Numbered from the stretch's first letter, positions 7,432-17,220 are shown. The stretch is 58,585 nt of DNA from Blastocatellia bacterium (GCA_016789725.1 JAEUQN010000021.1:1-58585); one strand, 5' to 3'. Notes: generated from the sequence alone by a model not told the origin. Translations and numbers: made by a program.

Positions 7432-8064
7432 ATGTCTATTCGCATTGGAGATGAAGCACCGAATTTCACCGCAGAAACGACTGAAGGTACTGTTAACTTT
7501 CACGAATGGCTCGGCACAGGCTGGGGCGTGTTGTTTTCGCATCCGCGCGATTACACACCCGTTTGCACGACGGAGTTGGGAGCAGCGGCTCGGCTTAAAC
7601 CTGAGTTTGAAAAGCGCAATGTCAGAATCATTGGCTTGAGCGTTGATCCGCTGTCCGATCACCTGGGCTGGACGAAAGATATTGAGGAAACGCAAAACTG
7701 CACGATGAATTTTCCGATGATTGCCGACCCGGATAAAACGGTTGCCAATCTTTACGAAATGATTCACCCAAACGCGAGCGATACCTTTACCGTACGTTCG
7801 GTATTTGTGATTGGCCCCGACAAAAAGATCAAACTGACCCTGACCTATCCGGCCAGTACCGGGCGTAACTTTGCTGAGATTTTGCGCGTCATTGATTCGC
7901 TGCAATTGACGGCCAGGCATCAGGTCGCTACGCCTGTGAATTGGCAACAGGGCGACGATGTCATCATTGTTCCGGCGTTATCGGATGATGCGGCCAAAGA
8001 GAAATTCCCGGAAGGCTGGACGACCGTAAAGCCGTATTTGCGCGTGGTGAAACAACCGAGCTAA
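7432..8064 (+). CDS. 1-Cys peroxiredoxin (Prx6 type)
   Basis: The protein has 210 residues with a good AAAGGAG site before the ATG at 7432. It begins with the usual RIGDEAPNF strand and carries the peroxidatic motif HPRDYTPVCTTE with Pro38, Thr42 and Cys45. The long C-terminal domain, with VNWQQGDDVIIVP and a PYLRVVKQ end, is that of the Prx6/1-Cys family; there is no second resolving cysteine. It reduces hydrogen peroxide and alkyl hydroperoxides in the cytoplasm, regenerated by an external thiol. It is monocistronic, read toward rsmB, and is the first chromosomal gene after the integrated element. Confidence 0.93.
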   Translation: MSIRIGDEAPNFTAETTEGTVNFHEWLGTGWGVLFSHPRDYTPVCTTELGAAARLKPEFEKRNVRIIGLSVDPLSDHLGWTKDIEETQNCTMNFPMIADPDKTVANLYEMIHPNASDTFTVRSVFVIGPDKKIKLTLTYPASTGRNFAEILRVIDSLQLTARHQVATPVNWQQGDDVIIVPALSDDAAKEKFPEGWTTVKPYLRVVKQPS

Positions 8065-8072
8065 GAAGAAGG

Positions 8073-8130
8073 GATGGGGAACTGGAGATAGGGAGAGAAG
8101 AGTCGCCCCATCTCCCACTCTCCTTATCTC
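8073..8130. terminator. inverted repeat between convergent genes
   Basis: GATGGGG (8073-8079) pairs with CCCCATC (8106-8112), and GAGATAGGGAGAG (8085-8097) pairs with CTCTCCTTATCTC (8118-8130) at 12 of 13 positions. The two pairings overlap, so only one can form at a time. Lying between the convergent peroxiredoxin and rsmB genes, it may stop transcription from either side. There is no T-tract, so a purely structural repeat is equally possible. Confidence 0.45.
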
Positions 8131-8139
8131 TCCATCTCT

Positions 8140-9525
8140 CTATCCCCGCTGCCGCTTCCACAGCACGCAAACAAAGAATCCTTCACACCCTTGTTGATGC
8201 GGAAAGGTGCGCGCACCAAATGTTGCTGTCATCAACCCTGTCGGATCAATTTCCAGTTCTGTCAATTGTTCACGCGTCACATCACTGAATTCAGGATGCG
8301 TCGTGCAAAACGCCGCAATCACTTCTTCCCCTTCTTCAGGCTCCGTCGAACAAACAGAATAGGCGAGCAAGCCGCCTGATTGCACTTGGGTGGCAGCATT
8401 CGCCAACAATTGTTTTTGTAGCTCCGCCAATTCTGTAATCCTGGTTTCTGTCATTCGCCACTTGATTTCAGGGTGACGTTGTAACGTTCCTAGCCCTGAA
8501 CACGGCGCATCAAGCAAGACCAAATCGAATTGAGCGTCTGTTGCAAACGGCAACGACTGTGTTGCGTCCAGTCGCAGCAAGTTGAGGTTAGAAATCTTCG
8601 CCCGCGCGGCTAATTCCCGCATGGTTTGCAACCGATGTGCATACAAATCGCCCGCCACAAGCAACGCGTCTTTGGGCAGCAGGGAAGCGAGCAACGAGGT
8701 CTTGCTGCCTGGCGCAGCGCAAAGATCAAGCAATTTTGGATTTTGGATTTTGGATTTTGGATTGTTGGCTAACAGATGAGCAACGAGTTGCGAGGCTTCG
8801 TCTTGCAAATAAATCCACCCTTGTTGAATTGGCTCCGTCTTGCCAGAGAGGCTTCCGGTTTCAACCACCATCGCATTGGGCGTAAGCGTGGTATTGCGGA
8901 ATTGAATGTGATGGTTGGCGAGCCATTCGCGTGTGAGAGCTTCGGCTTGCACGCGCGGATTGAAGCGAAAGGCTGTCAACGGTGCGTGATTATTGGCGAT
9001 GGCAAGCTGCCGCGTTTCTTCTTGGCCTGTGCGATTGCTCCAACGTTGCAACAACCATTTCGGATGTGAGGTCTCGACGCTGAGTTTTTCCAGCGGGTCA
9101 CGGAGGTTGCCGTACAGTTGCGCGAAGGCCGTTTTGTCGGTGCGTTGCGCCGCCCGCAACACGGCATTCACCATCGGAGCAGCACTGTGTTTTTTGTGCA
9201 GCTTGACCAAATTAACAGATTCATTGATGGCTGCGTGTGGTGGAATGCGGTCGAGGAATTGAAGTTGGTAAAGTCCAATGCGCAGGGCAAGGATAACTTC
9301 GAGATCAAGCTTCGCCAGCTTGCGTTTAGTGAAATGCTCAATGAAAAAATCTAATTGCGCCTGCCACCGTAAAACGCCGAGCGTCAATTCCTGCGCCAGA
9401 GCGTGATCGGCAGAAGAAAGATGGTCATAGCGAGTGGACGTCAATAAATGGCTGGCATAGGCGTTTTCGCTTGCGACGCGCGTGAGAATTTCAAACGCAG
9501 CAGTTCGGGCCGGAGCAACTTTCAT
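8140..9525 (-). CDS. rsmB: 16S rRNA (cytosine-967-C5)-methyltransferase RsmB
   Basis: The start is the ATG at 9525, overlapping the fmt stop as ATGA; an upstream in-frame start would lie wholly inside fmt. The 461-residue protein has the N-terminal NusB-like domain ([11 protein letters not shown], then [16 protein letters not shown]) and the Rossmann methyltransferase domain with [12 protein letters not shown] for SAM binding, the [13 protein letters not shown] motif and the catalytic [10 protein letters not shown] cysteine loop. It methylates C967 of 16S rRNA. The fmt-rsmB order is a common bacterial arrangement. A heptamer repeat within the gene encodes an insertion ([11 protein letters not shown]) just before the SAM motif. 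Frame is intact. Confidence 0.95.
   Translation of the reverse strand: MKVAPARTAAFEILTRVASENAYASHLLTSTRYDHLSSADHALAQELTLGVLRWQAQLDFFIEHFTKRKLAKLDLEVILALRIGLYQLQFLDRIPPHAAINESVNLVKLHKKHSAAPMVNAVLRAAQRTDKTAFAQLYGNLRDPLEKLSVETSHPKWLLQRWSNRTGQEETRQLAIANNHAPLTAFRFNPRVQAEALTREWLANHHIQFRNTTLTPNAMVVETGSLSGKTEPIQQGWIYLQDEASQLVAHLLANNPKSKIQNPKLLDLCAAPGSKTSLLASLLPKDALLVAGDLYAHRLQTMRELAARAKISNLNLLRLDATQSLPFATDAQFDLVLLDAPCSGLGTLQRHPEIKWRMTETRITELAELQKQLLANAATQVQSGGLLAYSVCSTEPEEGEEVIAAFCTTHPEFSDVTREQLTELEIDPTGLMTATFGARTFPHQQGCEGFFVCVLWKRQRG
8733..8760. repeat. four tandem ATTTTGG heptamers inside rsmB
   Basis: Exactly four copies of ATTTTGG (CCAAAAT on the coding strand) run from 8733 to 8760, followed by a partial copy. 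They encode a short Pro/Lys/Asn insertion immediately before the SAM-binding motif of RsmB. Similar heptamer repeats are known from cyanobacterial genomes as short tandemly repeated repetitive sequences. Here the copy number change would shift the frame unless three copies are added or lost. Confidence 0.8.
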
Positions 9526-10460
9526 CCGAGCCTCGTTCCCGCTTGTAACTTGGCACCATTCAGCCAATCGCGCGCAGGCATCGCACGTTTCCCCGCCGGT
9601 AATACTTCTGTCACGCGCAATTGCGAATGCCCACCACAAGCAACCACAAAACTATCCTTCAGCACTTCTATGACCGTCCCCGCTTCGACACGTTGCAGGC
9701 TTTCCTCCGCTACGCAATTCGTAATTTCCAGCTTCTGCCCTTGCACGAAACTATAGCAACCCGGAAATGGGGTGAAGCCACGCATTCGATTGCGAATTTG
9801 CAGGGCCAGCATTGTCCAATTCACTTGCCCGTCCTCACGTTTGAGAATCGGTGCGTACGTGGCCTCGTCATTGTTTTGTGGGATTGGCTGCAACTCGCCG
9901 CGTTCGAGCTTGGTAAGCGTTTCAATCAATAAAGACGCGCCTATCTCAGCCAAGCGCGCCGTCAATGTAGGTGTGCGTTCGTCTGCGCCAATCGGCGTGC
10001 GCCCTTGCAACAACATTGCGCCTGTGTCCAGGCCTTCGTCCATTTGCATGATTGTGACACCCGTTTCCGTTTCGCCATTTGCAATCGCCCAATTGATCGG
10101 AGCCGCACCGCGCAGTTTCGGCAATAACGACGAATGCACATTGATGCAGCCAAACTTCGGCGCACTCAACATCCAGCCGGGCAGGATGCGTCCATAGGCA
10201 GCAACGATGCCCGCATCTACGCTTTTGAATAAAAGCTCAAACTCGGCGCGCGCATCATCATTACGGATTTTAGTTGGCTGATAAATCGGAATGTTATGTT
10301 CCTGAGCGATAACTTTTACTGGCGGTGGCGTGATGATTTGCTTGCGCCCGACAGGCTTGTCCGGTTGCGTGAAGACCGCATGAATATTGTGTCCGGCGGC
10401 GAGCAAAGCTTTGAGCGAAGGCACGGCAAATTCCGGCGTACCCATAAAAATCAGGTTCAT
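9522..10460 (-). CDS. fmt: methionyl-tRNA formyltransferase
   Basis: The protein has 312 residues from an ATG at 10460 and begins [16 protein letters not shown], the classic Fmt N-terminus. The formyl-transfer site is visible as [17 protein letters not shown] (catalytic Asn and His, with the SLLP loop) and the Asp in [10 protein letters not shown]; the C-terminal OB-like domain follows. It formylates initiator Met-tRNA using 10-formyl-THF, partnering peptide deformylase encoded upstream. The start lies only 3 bases after the Toprim gene stop and shows no clear ribosome-binding site, so translation may depend on the upstream gene. Its stop overlaps rsmB. Confidence 0.95.
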   Translation of the reverse strand: MNLIFMGTPEFAVPSLKALLAAGHNIHAVFTQPDKPVGRKQIITPPPVKVIAQEHNIPIYQPTKIRNDDARAEFELLFKSVDAGIVAAYGRILPGWMLSAPKFGCINVHSSLLPKLRGAAPINWAIANGETETGVTIMQMDEGLDTGAMLLQGRTPIGADERTPTLTARLAEIGASLLIETLTKLERGELQPIPQNNDEATYAPILKREDGQVNWTMLALQIRNRMRGFTPFPGCYSFVQGQKLEITNCVAEESLQRVEAGTVIEVLKDSFVVACGGHSQLRVTEVLPAGKRAMPARDWLNGAKLQAGTRLG

Positions 10461-10463
10461 AAT

Positions 10464-11126
10464 TCAGGAAGATATTTGGCCGATGGATTCCAGTTTTGTC
10501 AGCCATTTGTTGAAGTGTGGGCATTCGGCACGGATGGCATCCAATCCAACATTTTGAATAATAGAAATTCCATGTCCTGTTTTTTTGTAGTCAGGGATAA
10601 GTTTTTTGATTCTTCTGGAAGGAGCCGTATCAGGGTGGTCGTTGATTTCTTCAGGGGAAGATCGCTGTGCTTTCACTGCTTGCAATTCTGTTAGCATATC
10701 CTGCCGATCCGTTTGGGTTGCCAGTTCTTCGGGGCGCACAAACATCATGGCCTCGAATTCATGCAGAGAAAAGTACGGAAAGAGCCGTTCGTCTTTAACC
10801 TTTTGTGCCACCCACGCTTCTAACTCAAGAACTTTTTGATAACAATCCCCAGCTTCCGGTTTGGGGAAGTCTTTATGCAAACCGTAGTAATCGAAAAAGG
10901 TTGTAACTAAGGCCGCATTACGATCATTGAGTAACTGCTTGAGTACTGGGTTGACCTTTCCCCACGAAACTCTTCCGCCTTTGAAATCCGCTGCATCCTG
11001 TACTTTACGAGTGTGAATAATCGTGGCTTGTGGAAAGACATTGAAGGGCAATAGGTAGGGCGTAAGGATACGCTTAACAAAAAGCTCTTCTGTCTGTCCT
11101 TCGACTAAAACCAAAACTCGCGTCAC
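10464..11126 (-). CDS. DUF4276-type Toprim protein, partner of the AAA ATPase
   Basis: The protein has 220 residues from a GTG at 11126 with GGGAGG ahead of it. It begins VLVLVEGQTEELFVKRIL, the Toprim-like VEGxTE motif of the DUF4276 family, followed by TTFFDYYGL and the SLHEFEAMMF signature. These families supply the nuclease-like or effector half of two-gene systems with an OLD-type ATPase; PARIS uses a related Toprim family (DUF4435). Here the ATPase gene ends 3 bases upstream, so the two are coupled. Interrupting the def-fmt neighbourhood points to acquisition. A phage-defence role is an inference from family and partner, not from this sequence. Confidence 0.75.
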   Translation of the reverse strand: MTRVLVLVEGQTEELFVKRILTPYLLPFNVFPQATIIHTRKVQDAADFKGGRVSWGKVNPVLKQLLNDRNAALVTTFFDYYGLHKDFPKPEAGDCYQKVLELEAWVAQKVKDERLFPYFSLHEFEAMMFVRPEELATQTDRQDMLTELQAVKAQRSSPEEINDHPDTAPSRRIKKLIPDYKKTGHGISIIQNVGLDAIRAECPHFNKWLTKLESIGQISS

Positions 11127-11129
11127 AAG

Positions 11130-12218
11130 TTAAGGCCTCCCGCCAATTACATTCATTTCCCAAATCTCGCCCAAACTATAATCTTCCATCCACCCTTCCA
11201 GTTCTTTCGAGTTGAGTCGTTTGAACATAGACGCATCTTTTTCCTGGTCTACTACAATGACTTCTTCCGGGAAGAGTTGGCTGACCATCGAAACGGATTG
11301 CGTTGAGATGATGACTTGGGACTTAGTCGCCACGCTACGAATCATCTCGACTAACAATCCGATTGCCGCAGGATGTAAGCCAAGTTCTGGCTCATCAATG
11401 ATGATTAGTTTAGGTGGGTTAGGTTGAAGTAATAATGTCGTTAGGCAAATGAGCCGAAGCGTGCCGTCCGAAAGCTGAGAAATGTCAAACTCCTCTTCAG
11501 CGTTTTTATGCTGCCAGCGTAAGCGTATTCGCTGGGCATTTTCTGGCATTGGATTAAGGATGAAATCAGCCAAAAAAGGTGCTACTAATTGAACTGTTTG
11601 CAGAATACGTTTGTAAGAGGTCTGATGATGATTCTTCAGAAGATAGAGAAACGACGCTAAGTTTCGAGCATCAGATTTGAGTTTATGATTGTCATAAATA
11701 TCAGCATTTTGCTTAACACGGGCTTCAGGAGTTGTATCTTGAAAGTGATAAAGTTCTAAATCTTGGAAGAGGCTGTAGGCGTTATCTACAATTACGCCAT
11801 GGTCATACATATCCTTTAACCCTGCTTCTTCCTTGCCCTTACCAGAACCAAGTATAGTTGGCTCGGCAAATTCATGATCCCAACAGACTTCCTCAGCTAT
11901 TACCAGTTTATTTGGAGCCGCAGGTACAAGTTTTATGCCATATCCTTCAGTTGTTTTATTACCAAACTGTAGCCTAAGCTCTATTTGATTCGTTACCTTT
12001 GGGCCAAAATTAAGAAGAAAATCCGCCCCCCCTGATTGGGCAACGAACAATTGGAGCCTTTCATTTACCAGCCTACTGAGCAACTTGAAAACAGATAGAA
12101 AATTTGATTTCCCTGCACCATTCGCACCAATCAGCACATTGAGATCGCCAAGCTCAAAGTCTCGTAATTCTCGAATTGATTTGTAACCAGTGACGGTAAT
12201 GCGTTCCAACGTGCGCAT
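11130..12218 (-). CDS. OLD/RecF-like AAA ATPase
   Basis: The chosen start is the ATG at 12218, just after the def stop and preceded by GGGAG; a GTG at 12233 would overlap def. The 362-residue protein begins RITVTGYKSIREL and has a Walker A (GANGAGKSN), an ABC-like signature region (ISQLSDGTLRLICLTTLLL), Walker B (LIIIDEPELGLHP) and the QVIISTQS strand, which is the SMC/RecF/OLD type of ATPase called AAA_21. Such ATPases sense DNA or phage proteins and license a partner nuclease. It has no fused Toprim domain; that part is the downstream gene. Transcribed with the essential def and fmt genes, it is probably always expressed. Confidence 0.85.
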   Translation of the reverse strand: MRTLERITVTGYKSIRELRDFELGDLNVLIGANGAGKSNFLSVFKLLSRLVNERLQLFVAQSGGADFLLNFGPKVTNQIELRLQFGNKTTEGYGIKLVPAAPNKLVIAEEVCWDHEFAEPTILGSGKGKEEAGLKDMYDHGVIVDNAYSLFQDLELYHFQDTTPEARVKQNADIYDNHKLKSDARNLASFLYLLKNHHQTSYKRILQTVQLVAPFLADFILNPMPENAQRIRLRWQHKNAEEEFDISQLSDGTLRLICLTTLLLQPNPPKLIIIDEPELGLHPAAIGLLVEMIRSVATKSQVIISTQSVSMVSQLFPEEVIVVDQEKDASMFKRLNSKELEGWMEDYSLGEIWEMNVIGGRP

Positions 12219-12223
12219 AATAA

Positions 12224-12736
12224 CTACTCCCACTCGCCCAATTTGATTTTCTTCTTAATCTTCCGCTTGATTAAATCGCGTCTGAGGGGGCTGAGGTGTT
12301 CGATGAAGACGTGGCCGTCAATGTGTTCTTTTTCGTGCAGCACACAGCGTGCGGCTAATCCGTTTACTTCAAACGTGTATTCTTTGCCGTTAATATCTAT
12401 AGCTTGGACGGTGACGATTTCAGGGCGTTCGACTTCAAAGTAGATGCCAGGGAAGCTCAGACAGCCTTCTTCGCTGACGATGCTGCCTTTGGTTTCGACG
12501 ATTTGCGGATTGATGACGACGAGTCTGTCTTGTTTGTCCTTGCCGCTGCTGACATCCATCACAAAGAGTTTTTTTGAGAGCGCGACTTGTGGCGCGGCCA
12601 ACCCCACGCCTTTGGCCTGGTACATCGTACCAAACATTTCCTCCACAAATTTCGCCAATTCGCCGTCAATGTTGGTAATCTCTTCGCCTTCTTTTTGCAG
12701 GACTGGATCACCGTATTTCACAATCTTTAAGCTCAT
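12224..12736 (-). CDS. def: peptide deformylase
   Basis: The protein has 170 residues from an ATG at 12736 that overlaps the Uma2 stop. All three deformylase motifs are present: [17 protein letters not shown] with the metal-binding Cys, and the HEKEH metal site. The last is HExEH with Glu where HExDH is usual, still compatible with metal binding. It removes the formyl group from nascent proteins, the counterpart of Fmt. The C-terminus is Lys-rich. The def-fmt-rsmB cluster is common, but here two defence-like genes separate def from fmt. Confidence 0.95.
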   Translation of the reverse strand: MSLKIVKYGDPVLQKEGEEITNIDGELAKFVEEMFGTMYQAKGVGLAAPQVALSKKLFVMDVSSGKDKQDRLVVINPQIVETKGSIVSEEGCLSFPGIYFEVERPEIVTVQAIDINGKEYTFEVNGLAARCVLHEKEHIDGHVFIEHLSPLRRDLIKRKIKKKIKLGEWE

Positions 12737-13350
12737 TCAGACTCTCTTTCTTCGTCCTCAGGCTTTGCACCAAAGCGGACGCGCGCATAAATTTCTGCCA
12801 GTGTAAAACGGGCATTGACCGACGCTAAAAATACTTCTTGCTCTGGGTCAGTATAGATTTCTTTTTGCCACGGCTCGCCTGCGGCAGCGTGACGATAGAC
12901 TTCGACTTGATAGTGCGTTTGCTCAATCATCACATACTCGCGCAAGCTCGGTAGAAATTGATACTCGCGCATTTTTTCAAAACGATCTGTCCGTTGCGTT
13001 CGTTTGGAAAGGACTTCAACTAACAAAACCGGATTTTCCGCAATGTATTCGTCCTCTTCCTCAATTTCAGCGAGTTCATCACACGCCACAACGACATCCG
13101 GGTAATAATACACTTCGGGGTTAACGTGAACTTTGACATCCGAAGTGAAGGCTTCGCACGACGGCCCGCGTTGAGCAACCTGGTGATTGAGCGCCGCACC
13201 GAAATCATCGGCAATGCGATTGTGATTTTTTGTGTCGCCTGCCATCGCATAAATTTGCCCGGAGACATATTCGTGCCGGATAGGGCTGGTTTTCTCGAAG
13301 GCTAAATAGTCTTCCACCGTCCAATAGGTTTTGACTTTGGCAAGCCCCAT
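12733..13350 (-). CDS. Uma2 family (DUF820) PD-(D/E)XK-type protein
   Basis: The start is the ATG at 13350, with AAGGAG overlapping the end of aroC; a GTG one codon earlier is the alternative. The 205-residue protein follows the Uma2 pattern: a [20 protein letters not shown] opening with the conserved HEY/G segment, [13 protein letters not shown] with the PDV acid, and [18 protein letters not shown] with the ExxS and downstream Asp/Lys residues of a restriction-like nuclease fold. Uma2 proteins are strongly expanded in cyanobacteria and some acidobacteria; their substrate is unknown. It overlaps def by four bases. Family confident, activity not. Confidence 0.85.
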   Translation of the reverse strand: MGLAKVKTYWTVEDYLAFEKTSPIRHEYVSGQIYAMAGDTKNHNRIADDFGAALNHQVAQRGPSCEAFTSDVKVHVNPEVYYYPDVVVACDELAEIEEEDEYIAENPVLLVEVLSKRTQRTDRFEKMREYQFLPSLREYVMIEQTHYQVEVYRHAAAGEPWQKEIYTDPEQEVFLASVNARFTLAEIYARVRFGAKPEDEERESE

Positions 13351-13353
13351 CAC

Positions 13354-14520
13354 TCAATACTCCTTGATCTGCGCTTGATAGCCGTCAAAATTTCGCTTCA
13401 TTTCCTTGAGCGAATCGCCGCCGAATTTTTCGCGCATCGCGCGCGCCAACACAATGGCGACCATCGCTTCGCCAATCACGCCAGCAGCGGGAACGGCGGT
13501 GACATCTGAACGCTCAAAGTCAGATTCTTCAGGTTGTTTGGTTTCAATGTTGACGCTCTTGAGTCGTTTGCGCAGCGTGGCAATGGGCTTCAAATAGCCG
13601 CGCACGCGCAGTTCTTCGCCGTTTGTCATCCCGCCTTCCAATCCGCCCGCGCGATTCGAGCTGCGACCGAAGCCTTCTTCGTCGTAATCAATTTCGTCGT
13701 GAACCTGCGAGCCGGGCAACGTGGCGTTCGCTACGCCGTCGCCGATTTCGACGGCCTTGACAGCGTGAATGGACATCACGGCTTGCGCGAGTTGACCATC
13801 AAGTTTGACTGCCCAACTCGTGTGCGAGCCGAGGCCGGGAATCAGGCCGTGCGCGACGACTTCAAAAATGCCGCCGAGGGTGTCGCCGTCTTTTTGCGCG
13901 TCGTCAATGCGCGCGATCATTTGGGCTTCGATTGCGTTGTCGGTGACGCGCAACACGTCGTTGTCGTAAATGGCTTTGATTGTTTCCCAGTTGACAGTTT
14001 GCTGGGCAATCGAAAGCTCGCCGAGCGCGATAACGTGGCTCGCCAGCTCAGTGCCAAATTCCAAGAGTAGCGATTTTGCCAGTGCGCCGACCGCAACGCG
14101 CATCGTGGTTTCGCGGGCGCTTGCACGTTCGAGGATGTCACGCAAATCGCGGCGATCATATTTCATTCCACCGACCAAATCAGCGTGACCGGGACGCGGA
14201 CGCGTGACTGTGCGGGGCCGCTCCAACGGGCCGTCTGGCTTTTCTGCTGCCATCACTTCCAGCCAGTTTTTGAAATCTCTGTTTTCAACCATCAGCGCGA
14301 TGGGCGAGCCGAGTGTTTCGCCGTGCCGCACGCCGGACAGAATTTGCACGGTGTCGGTTTCGATCTTCATCCGCCCGCCGCGCCCGTAGCCCTGTTGCCG
14401 TCGCCACAATTCGTGATTGATAAAATCCTGATTGATCGGCAATCCGGCGGGTAAGCCTTCAATCGTTGCGATCAACGCGCGCCCGTGCGATTCGCCTGTA
14501 GTGGTAAACGTAAAATTCAT
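13354..14520 (-). CDS. aroC: chorismate synthase
   Basis: The start is the ATG at 14520 (388 residues), giving the usual N-terminus [20 protein letters not shown] with the first conserved His. Also visible are the [15 protein letters not shown] arginine-rich substrate region, [13 protein letters not shown] and [17 protein letters not shown]. The enzyme converts EPSP to chorismate using reduced FMN, the last step of the shikimate pathway. It heads a seven-gene minus-strand operon that continues through Uma2, def, the ATPase/Toprim pair, fmt and rsmB. There is no Shine-Dalgarno sequence before the ATG; see the promoter entry. Confidence 0.95.
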   Translation of the reverse strand: MNFTFTTTGESHGRALIATIEGLPAGLPINQDFINHELWRRQQGYGRGGRMKIETDTVQILSGVRHGETLGSPIALMVENRDFKNWLEVMAAEKPDGPLERPRTVTRPRPGHADLVGGMKYDRRDLRDILERASARETTMRVAVGALAKSLLLEFGTELASHVIALGELSIAQQTVNWETIKAIYDNDVLRVTDNAIEAQMIARIDDAQKDGDTLGGIFEVVAHGLIPGLGSHTSWAVKLDGQLAQAVMSIHAVKAVEIGDGVANATLPGSQVHDEIDYDEEGFGRSSNRAGGLEGGMTNGEELRVRGYLKPIATLRKRLKSVNIETKQPEESDFERSDVTAVPAAGVIGEAMVAIVLARAMREKFGGDSLKEMKRNFDGYQAQIKEY

Positions 14521-14528
14521 AAGGACGA

Positions 14529-14558
14529 AGTATAGAGACTTTTGTAACGATCCGGCAA
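14529..14558 (-). promoter_or_regulatory. candidate aroC promoter giving a leaderless mRNA
   Basis: On the minus strand TTGCCG (14558-14553) and TATACT (14534-14529) are 18 bases apart, close to a sigma-70 promoter. The -10 element ends only 8 bases before the aroC ATG, so transcription would begin at or within a base or two of the start codon. No ribosome-binding site exists there, which fits a leaderless message. Confidence 0.45.
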
Positions 14559-14564
14559 CCAACA

Positions 14565-14593
14565 TTGCATCATCCGGCGCTTGCTTGCATAAT
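14565..14593 (+). promoter_or_regulatory. candidate promoter of the aminotransferase gene
   Basis: TTGCAT at 14565-14570 and CATAAT at 14588-14593 are separated by exactly 17 bases, and an AAAGGA ribosome-binding site follows before the ATG at 14635. The element diverges from the aroC promoter in the 114-base gap. Confidence 0.45.
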
Positions 14594-14634
14594 TCCGGCT
14601 GTAAAATTCATCTCGCAATAAAAGGAACTATTGA

Positions 14635-15837
14635 ATGTCTGAATCGCCTTTTCATCATATCCAACAGGCTCCGCCTGATCCGATTATTGGCTTGACCGAA
14701 GCCTTCAATAACGACACGACCGCCACCAAAGTCAATTTGGGCGTCGGCGTGTATCAAGATGCCAATGGCAAAGTGCCAGTGCTGAAAGTTGTGCGCGAAG
14801 CTGAAGCGCGATATTACGCCAGCGAAACGACCAAAACATATTTGCCGATTGACGGCCTCGCTTCATACAACAAAGAAGTGCAAAAGCTGTTGTTTGGCGC
14901 AGATTCGCAAGCCATTGCCGAAGGCCGTGCGGTTACAGTGCAAGGCGTGGGCGGCACGGGTAGTTTGAAAATCGGTGCCGATTTTCTAAAACGATTTTTG
15001 CCCGATGCCGAAGTGTGGCTGAGCAATCCAAGTTGGGAAAATCATCAGCAACTCTTTGAAGCGGCAGGTTTCAAGGTCAACAGCTATCCGTACTACGATG
15101 CCGAAACGCACGGCTTGCATTTCAACGCGATGCTGGAAACGCTGAAAACATTGCCTGCGAACAGCATCGTCGTGTTGCATGCCTGTTGTCACAATCCGAC
15201 CGGTGTGGATTTGAGCGAGGAACAATGGCGGCTCGTGATTGATGTTGTGCAGAGCCAGAGCCTGATTCCATTTCTTGATTTCGCCTATCAAGGATTCGGT
15301 GATGGTTTGGAGTCGGATGCGTTTGCAATTCGCGCGTTTGCCGAAGCGGGCATTCCGTGTTTGATTGCCAGCTCATTCTCGAAATCCTTTGCGATGTACC
15401 GCGAACGGATTGGCGCGTTGACGGTGCTGACCGCGAGCGCCGAAGAAGCAAAGCGCGTCTTGAGCCAGGTCAAACGTGTGATTCGCACCAACTACTCCAG
15501 CCCGCCGTCGCATCCGGCACAGATCGTTAACCTTGTCTTGAGCGATCCTGAATTGCGGCAACAATGGGAATCTGAGTTAGCCGAAATGCGCGACCGCATC
15601 AAAGACATGCGCGACAAGTTTGTGGCGATGCTGCGCGAACAAGGTGTCGAGCAGGATTTCAGTTTTATCAAACACCAGCGCGGGATGTTTTCATATTCGG
15701 GTTTGTCGCCGGAGGCTGTGAAACGGCTGCGCGAAGAGACGGGGTTATACATTGTCGGCAGCGGGCGCATTTGCGTGGCGGCAATGAATGACAACAACAT
15801 CGGCGCAATCTGCGCGGCAATCGCAAATGTTTTGTAG
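14635..15837 (+). CDS. aspartate/aromatic aminotransferase (class I)
   Basis: The protein has 400 residues of the AspC/TyrB subgroup of PLP aminotransferases. It begins FHHIQQAPPDPIIGLTEAF and continues with KVNLGVGVYQDANGK, the family signature. Later come HACCHNPTGVD, the FLDFAYQGFGDG segment with the PLP-binding Asp and Tyr, and SSFSKSFAMYRERIG, which holds the Schiff-base lysine and following Arg/Gly. It exchanges amino groups between aspartate, or an aromatic amino acid, and 2-oxoglutarate. Its placement opposite aroC suggests the aromatic pathway, so tyrB-like and aspC-like activity cannot be told apart here. Length is normal. Confidence 0.93.
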   Translation: MSESPFHHIQQAPPDPIIGLTEAFNNDTTATKVNLGVGVYQDANGKVPVLKVVREAEARYYASETTKTYLPIDGLASYNKEVQKLLFGADSQAIAEGRAVTVQGVGGTGSLKIGADFLKRFLPDAEVWLSNPSWENHQQLFEAAGFKVNSYPYYDAETHGLHFNAMLETLKTLPANSIVVLHACCHNPTGVDLSEEQWRLVIDVVQSQSLIPFLDFAYQGFGDGLESDAFAIRAFAEAGIPCLIASSFSKSFAMYRERIGALTVLTASAEEAKRVLSQVKRVIRTNYSSPPSHPAQIVNLVLSDPELRQQWESELAEMRDRIKDMRDKFVAMLREQGVEQDFSFIKHQRGMFSYSGLSPEAVKRLREETGLYIVGSGRICVAAMNDNNIGAICAAIANVL

Positions 15838-15956
15838 TAACAGCGAGCCTATCTTTCTGTCTCACCTTTTTTTGTACGAGCCTTCTCCTCTACAGAAAAA
15901 AGTAGGACAGAAAAATAAACTGCTCAGTCAGAAGGTTCACATCTCTCACAAAATCT

Positions 15957-17204
15957 ATGACTAAAAATTCTATCAATCGTCGTACGTTTCTTTCGAGTTC
16001 GGTCGCGTCGCTGATTGCGATTTCGACCAGCAAAACGCGCGTCCTTGGCGCAAACAATCGTCTTCGGATCGGCATTATCGGCTGTGGCGGCTTGGCAACA
16101 GGCGCGCACCTGCCATCGTTGATGAAGATGAAGGATTCAGACAATTGCGAAATCGTCGCGGCCTGTGATGTCTATCAACCCCGCCTCGACAACATGGTCA
16201 AGGAAACGGGCGCGAAGCCCTTCAAAGACTATCGGGCAATGTTGGAGCAAAAAGATATTGATTACGTGGCGGTCGTGACGCCGGAACATTGGCACGCGCA
16301 GATGACGTTGGATGCGTTGGATGCGGGCAAGCATGTCTATTGCGAAAAGCCGATGACGTGGTCCATTGACCAGGCGAAAAAAGTCGTCGCCAAAGTCAAA
16401 GCCACCGGGTTGAAGATGCAAGTTGGTGTACAGGGCATGTCCGATGATTCGTACGAGGTTGCACAGCGATACATCAAGGAAGGCGCGCTTGGCAAAATCG
16501 TCGCGGCGCAAATTGATTATTCGCGCAATTACAAAAAAGATTTCTGGTCCGGGGACTATGATCCTGATTGCAAACCGGGCGTGAATCTGGATTGGGACGC
16601 GTTTCTCGGTCCCGCGCCGAAGCGTCCATTTGAACCAGATCGTTTTTTCTATTGGCGGCGCTACTGGGATTATTCGGGCGGCATTGCAACCGATTTGTTT
16701 GTGCATCGCATCACGCGACTCATTCGGGCGTTGGATTTGAAATTCCCCGATAAAGTCGTCGGCACCGGCGGCAAGAATTTCTGGACAACCAGCAAAGCCG
16801 AGATTCCTGATACGTTCAATATGATGTGCGATTATCCAGGCGGAATTAACCTGACGGTGATGTCTTCGATGGCGAATGATACGCCGATTCCGCACGTGAT
16901 TCGCGGTCACGAGGGGACGTTGGAATTCACGCGCACCGGCTTTGTGATTCGGGAGCAACGCTACAAAGTGAATGACGCGCCGCCGAGAGCTGACATCGTT
17001 CACGTCAAAACCGGAGCCGAAGACATCACGCTACATCATCGCAATTTGCAAAACGCCATTCGCAGCAATGAAGCGTTGAAGTGCGATTCGACCACGGGCT
17101 ATTACGGCGTCGTGGCGGTGCGATTGGCAGTGGATTCGTATCGCAAGCGCAAGTACATGGCGTGGGATGCGCAACGCGAAAAAGCCATTGAAGCGAAAGC
17201 CTGA
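15957..17204 (+). CDS. Tat-exported Gfo/Idh/MocA family oxidoreductase
   Basis: The protein has 415 residues. The N-terminus is a twin-arginine signal, [18 protein letters not shown], followed by [16 protein letters not shown], the NAD(P)-binding Rossmann loop. The [20 protein letters not shown] and YCEKPMTW segments carry the conserved EKP lysine of the family. These exported enzymes act on sugars or sugar derivatives with a tightly bound nucleotide; the specific substrate is unknown. A gene for an NTF2-like protein follows 16 bases later and a sugar-isomerase-like gene after that, suggesting a small carbohydrate operon. An imperfect inverted repeat with C/T and A/G runs lies just upstream at about 15851-15922. 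Confidence 0.88.
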   Translation: MTKNSINRRTFLSSSVASLIAISTSKTRVLGANNRLRIGIIGCGGLATGAHLPSLMKMKDSDNCEIVAACDVYQPRLDNMVKETGAKPFKDYRAMLEQKDIDYVAVVTPEHWHAQMTLDALDAGKHVYCEKPMTWSIDQAKKVVAKVKATGLKMQVGVQGMSDDSYEVAQRYIKEGALGKIVAAQIDYSRNYKKDFWSGDYDPDCKPGVNLDWDAFLGPAPKRPFEPDRFFYWRRYWDYSGGIATDLFVHRITRLIRALDLKFPDKVVGTGGKNFWTTSKAEIPDTFNMMCDYPGGINLTVMSSMANDTPIPHVIRGHEGTLEFTRTGFVIREQRYKVNDAPPRADIVHVKTGAEDITLHHRNLQNAIRSNEALKCDSTTGYYGVVAVRLAVDSYRKRKYMAWDAQREKAIEAKA

Positions 17205-17220
17205 GGCAGAGGTTCCTGTC

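Noticed and set aside
8733..8760. A CRISPR-like or spacer-containing array
   Set aside because: The heptamers are directly tandem without spacers and lie inside an intact coding frame; no CRISPR array or cas gene was seen anywhere.
13534..14070. 178-residue plus-strand frame
   Set aside because: It is antisense to aroC, whose protein sequence is unambiguous; the frame has no start signal or recognised motif.
16137..17003. 288-residue minus-strand frame
   Set aside because: It is antisense to the Tat-exported oxidoreductase and is rich in His/Arg/Ile as expected of a shadow frame.
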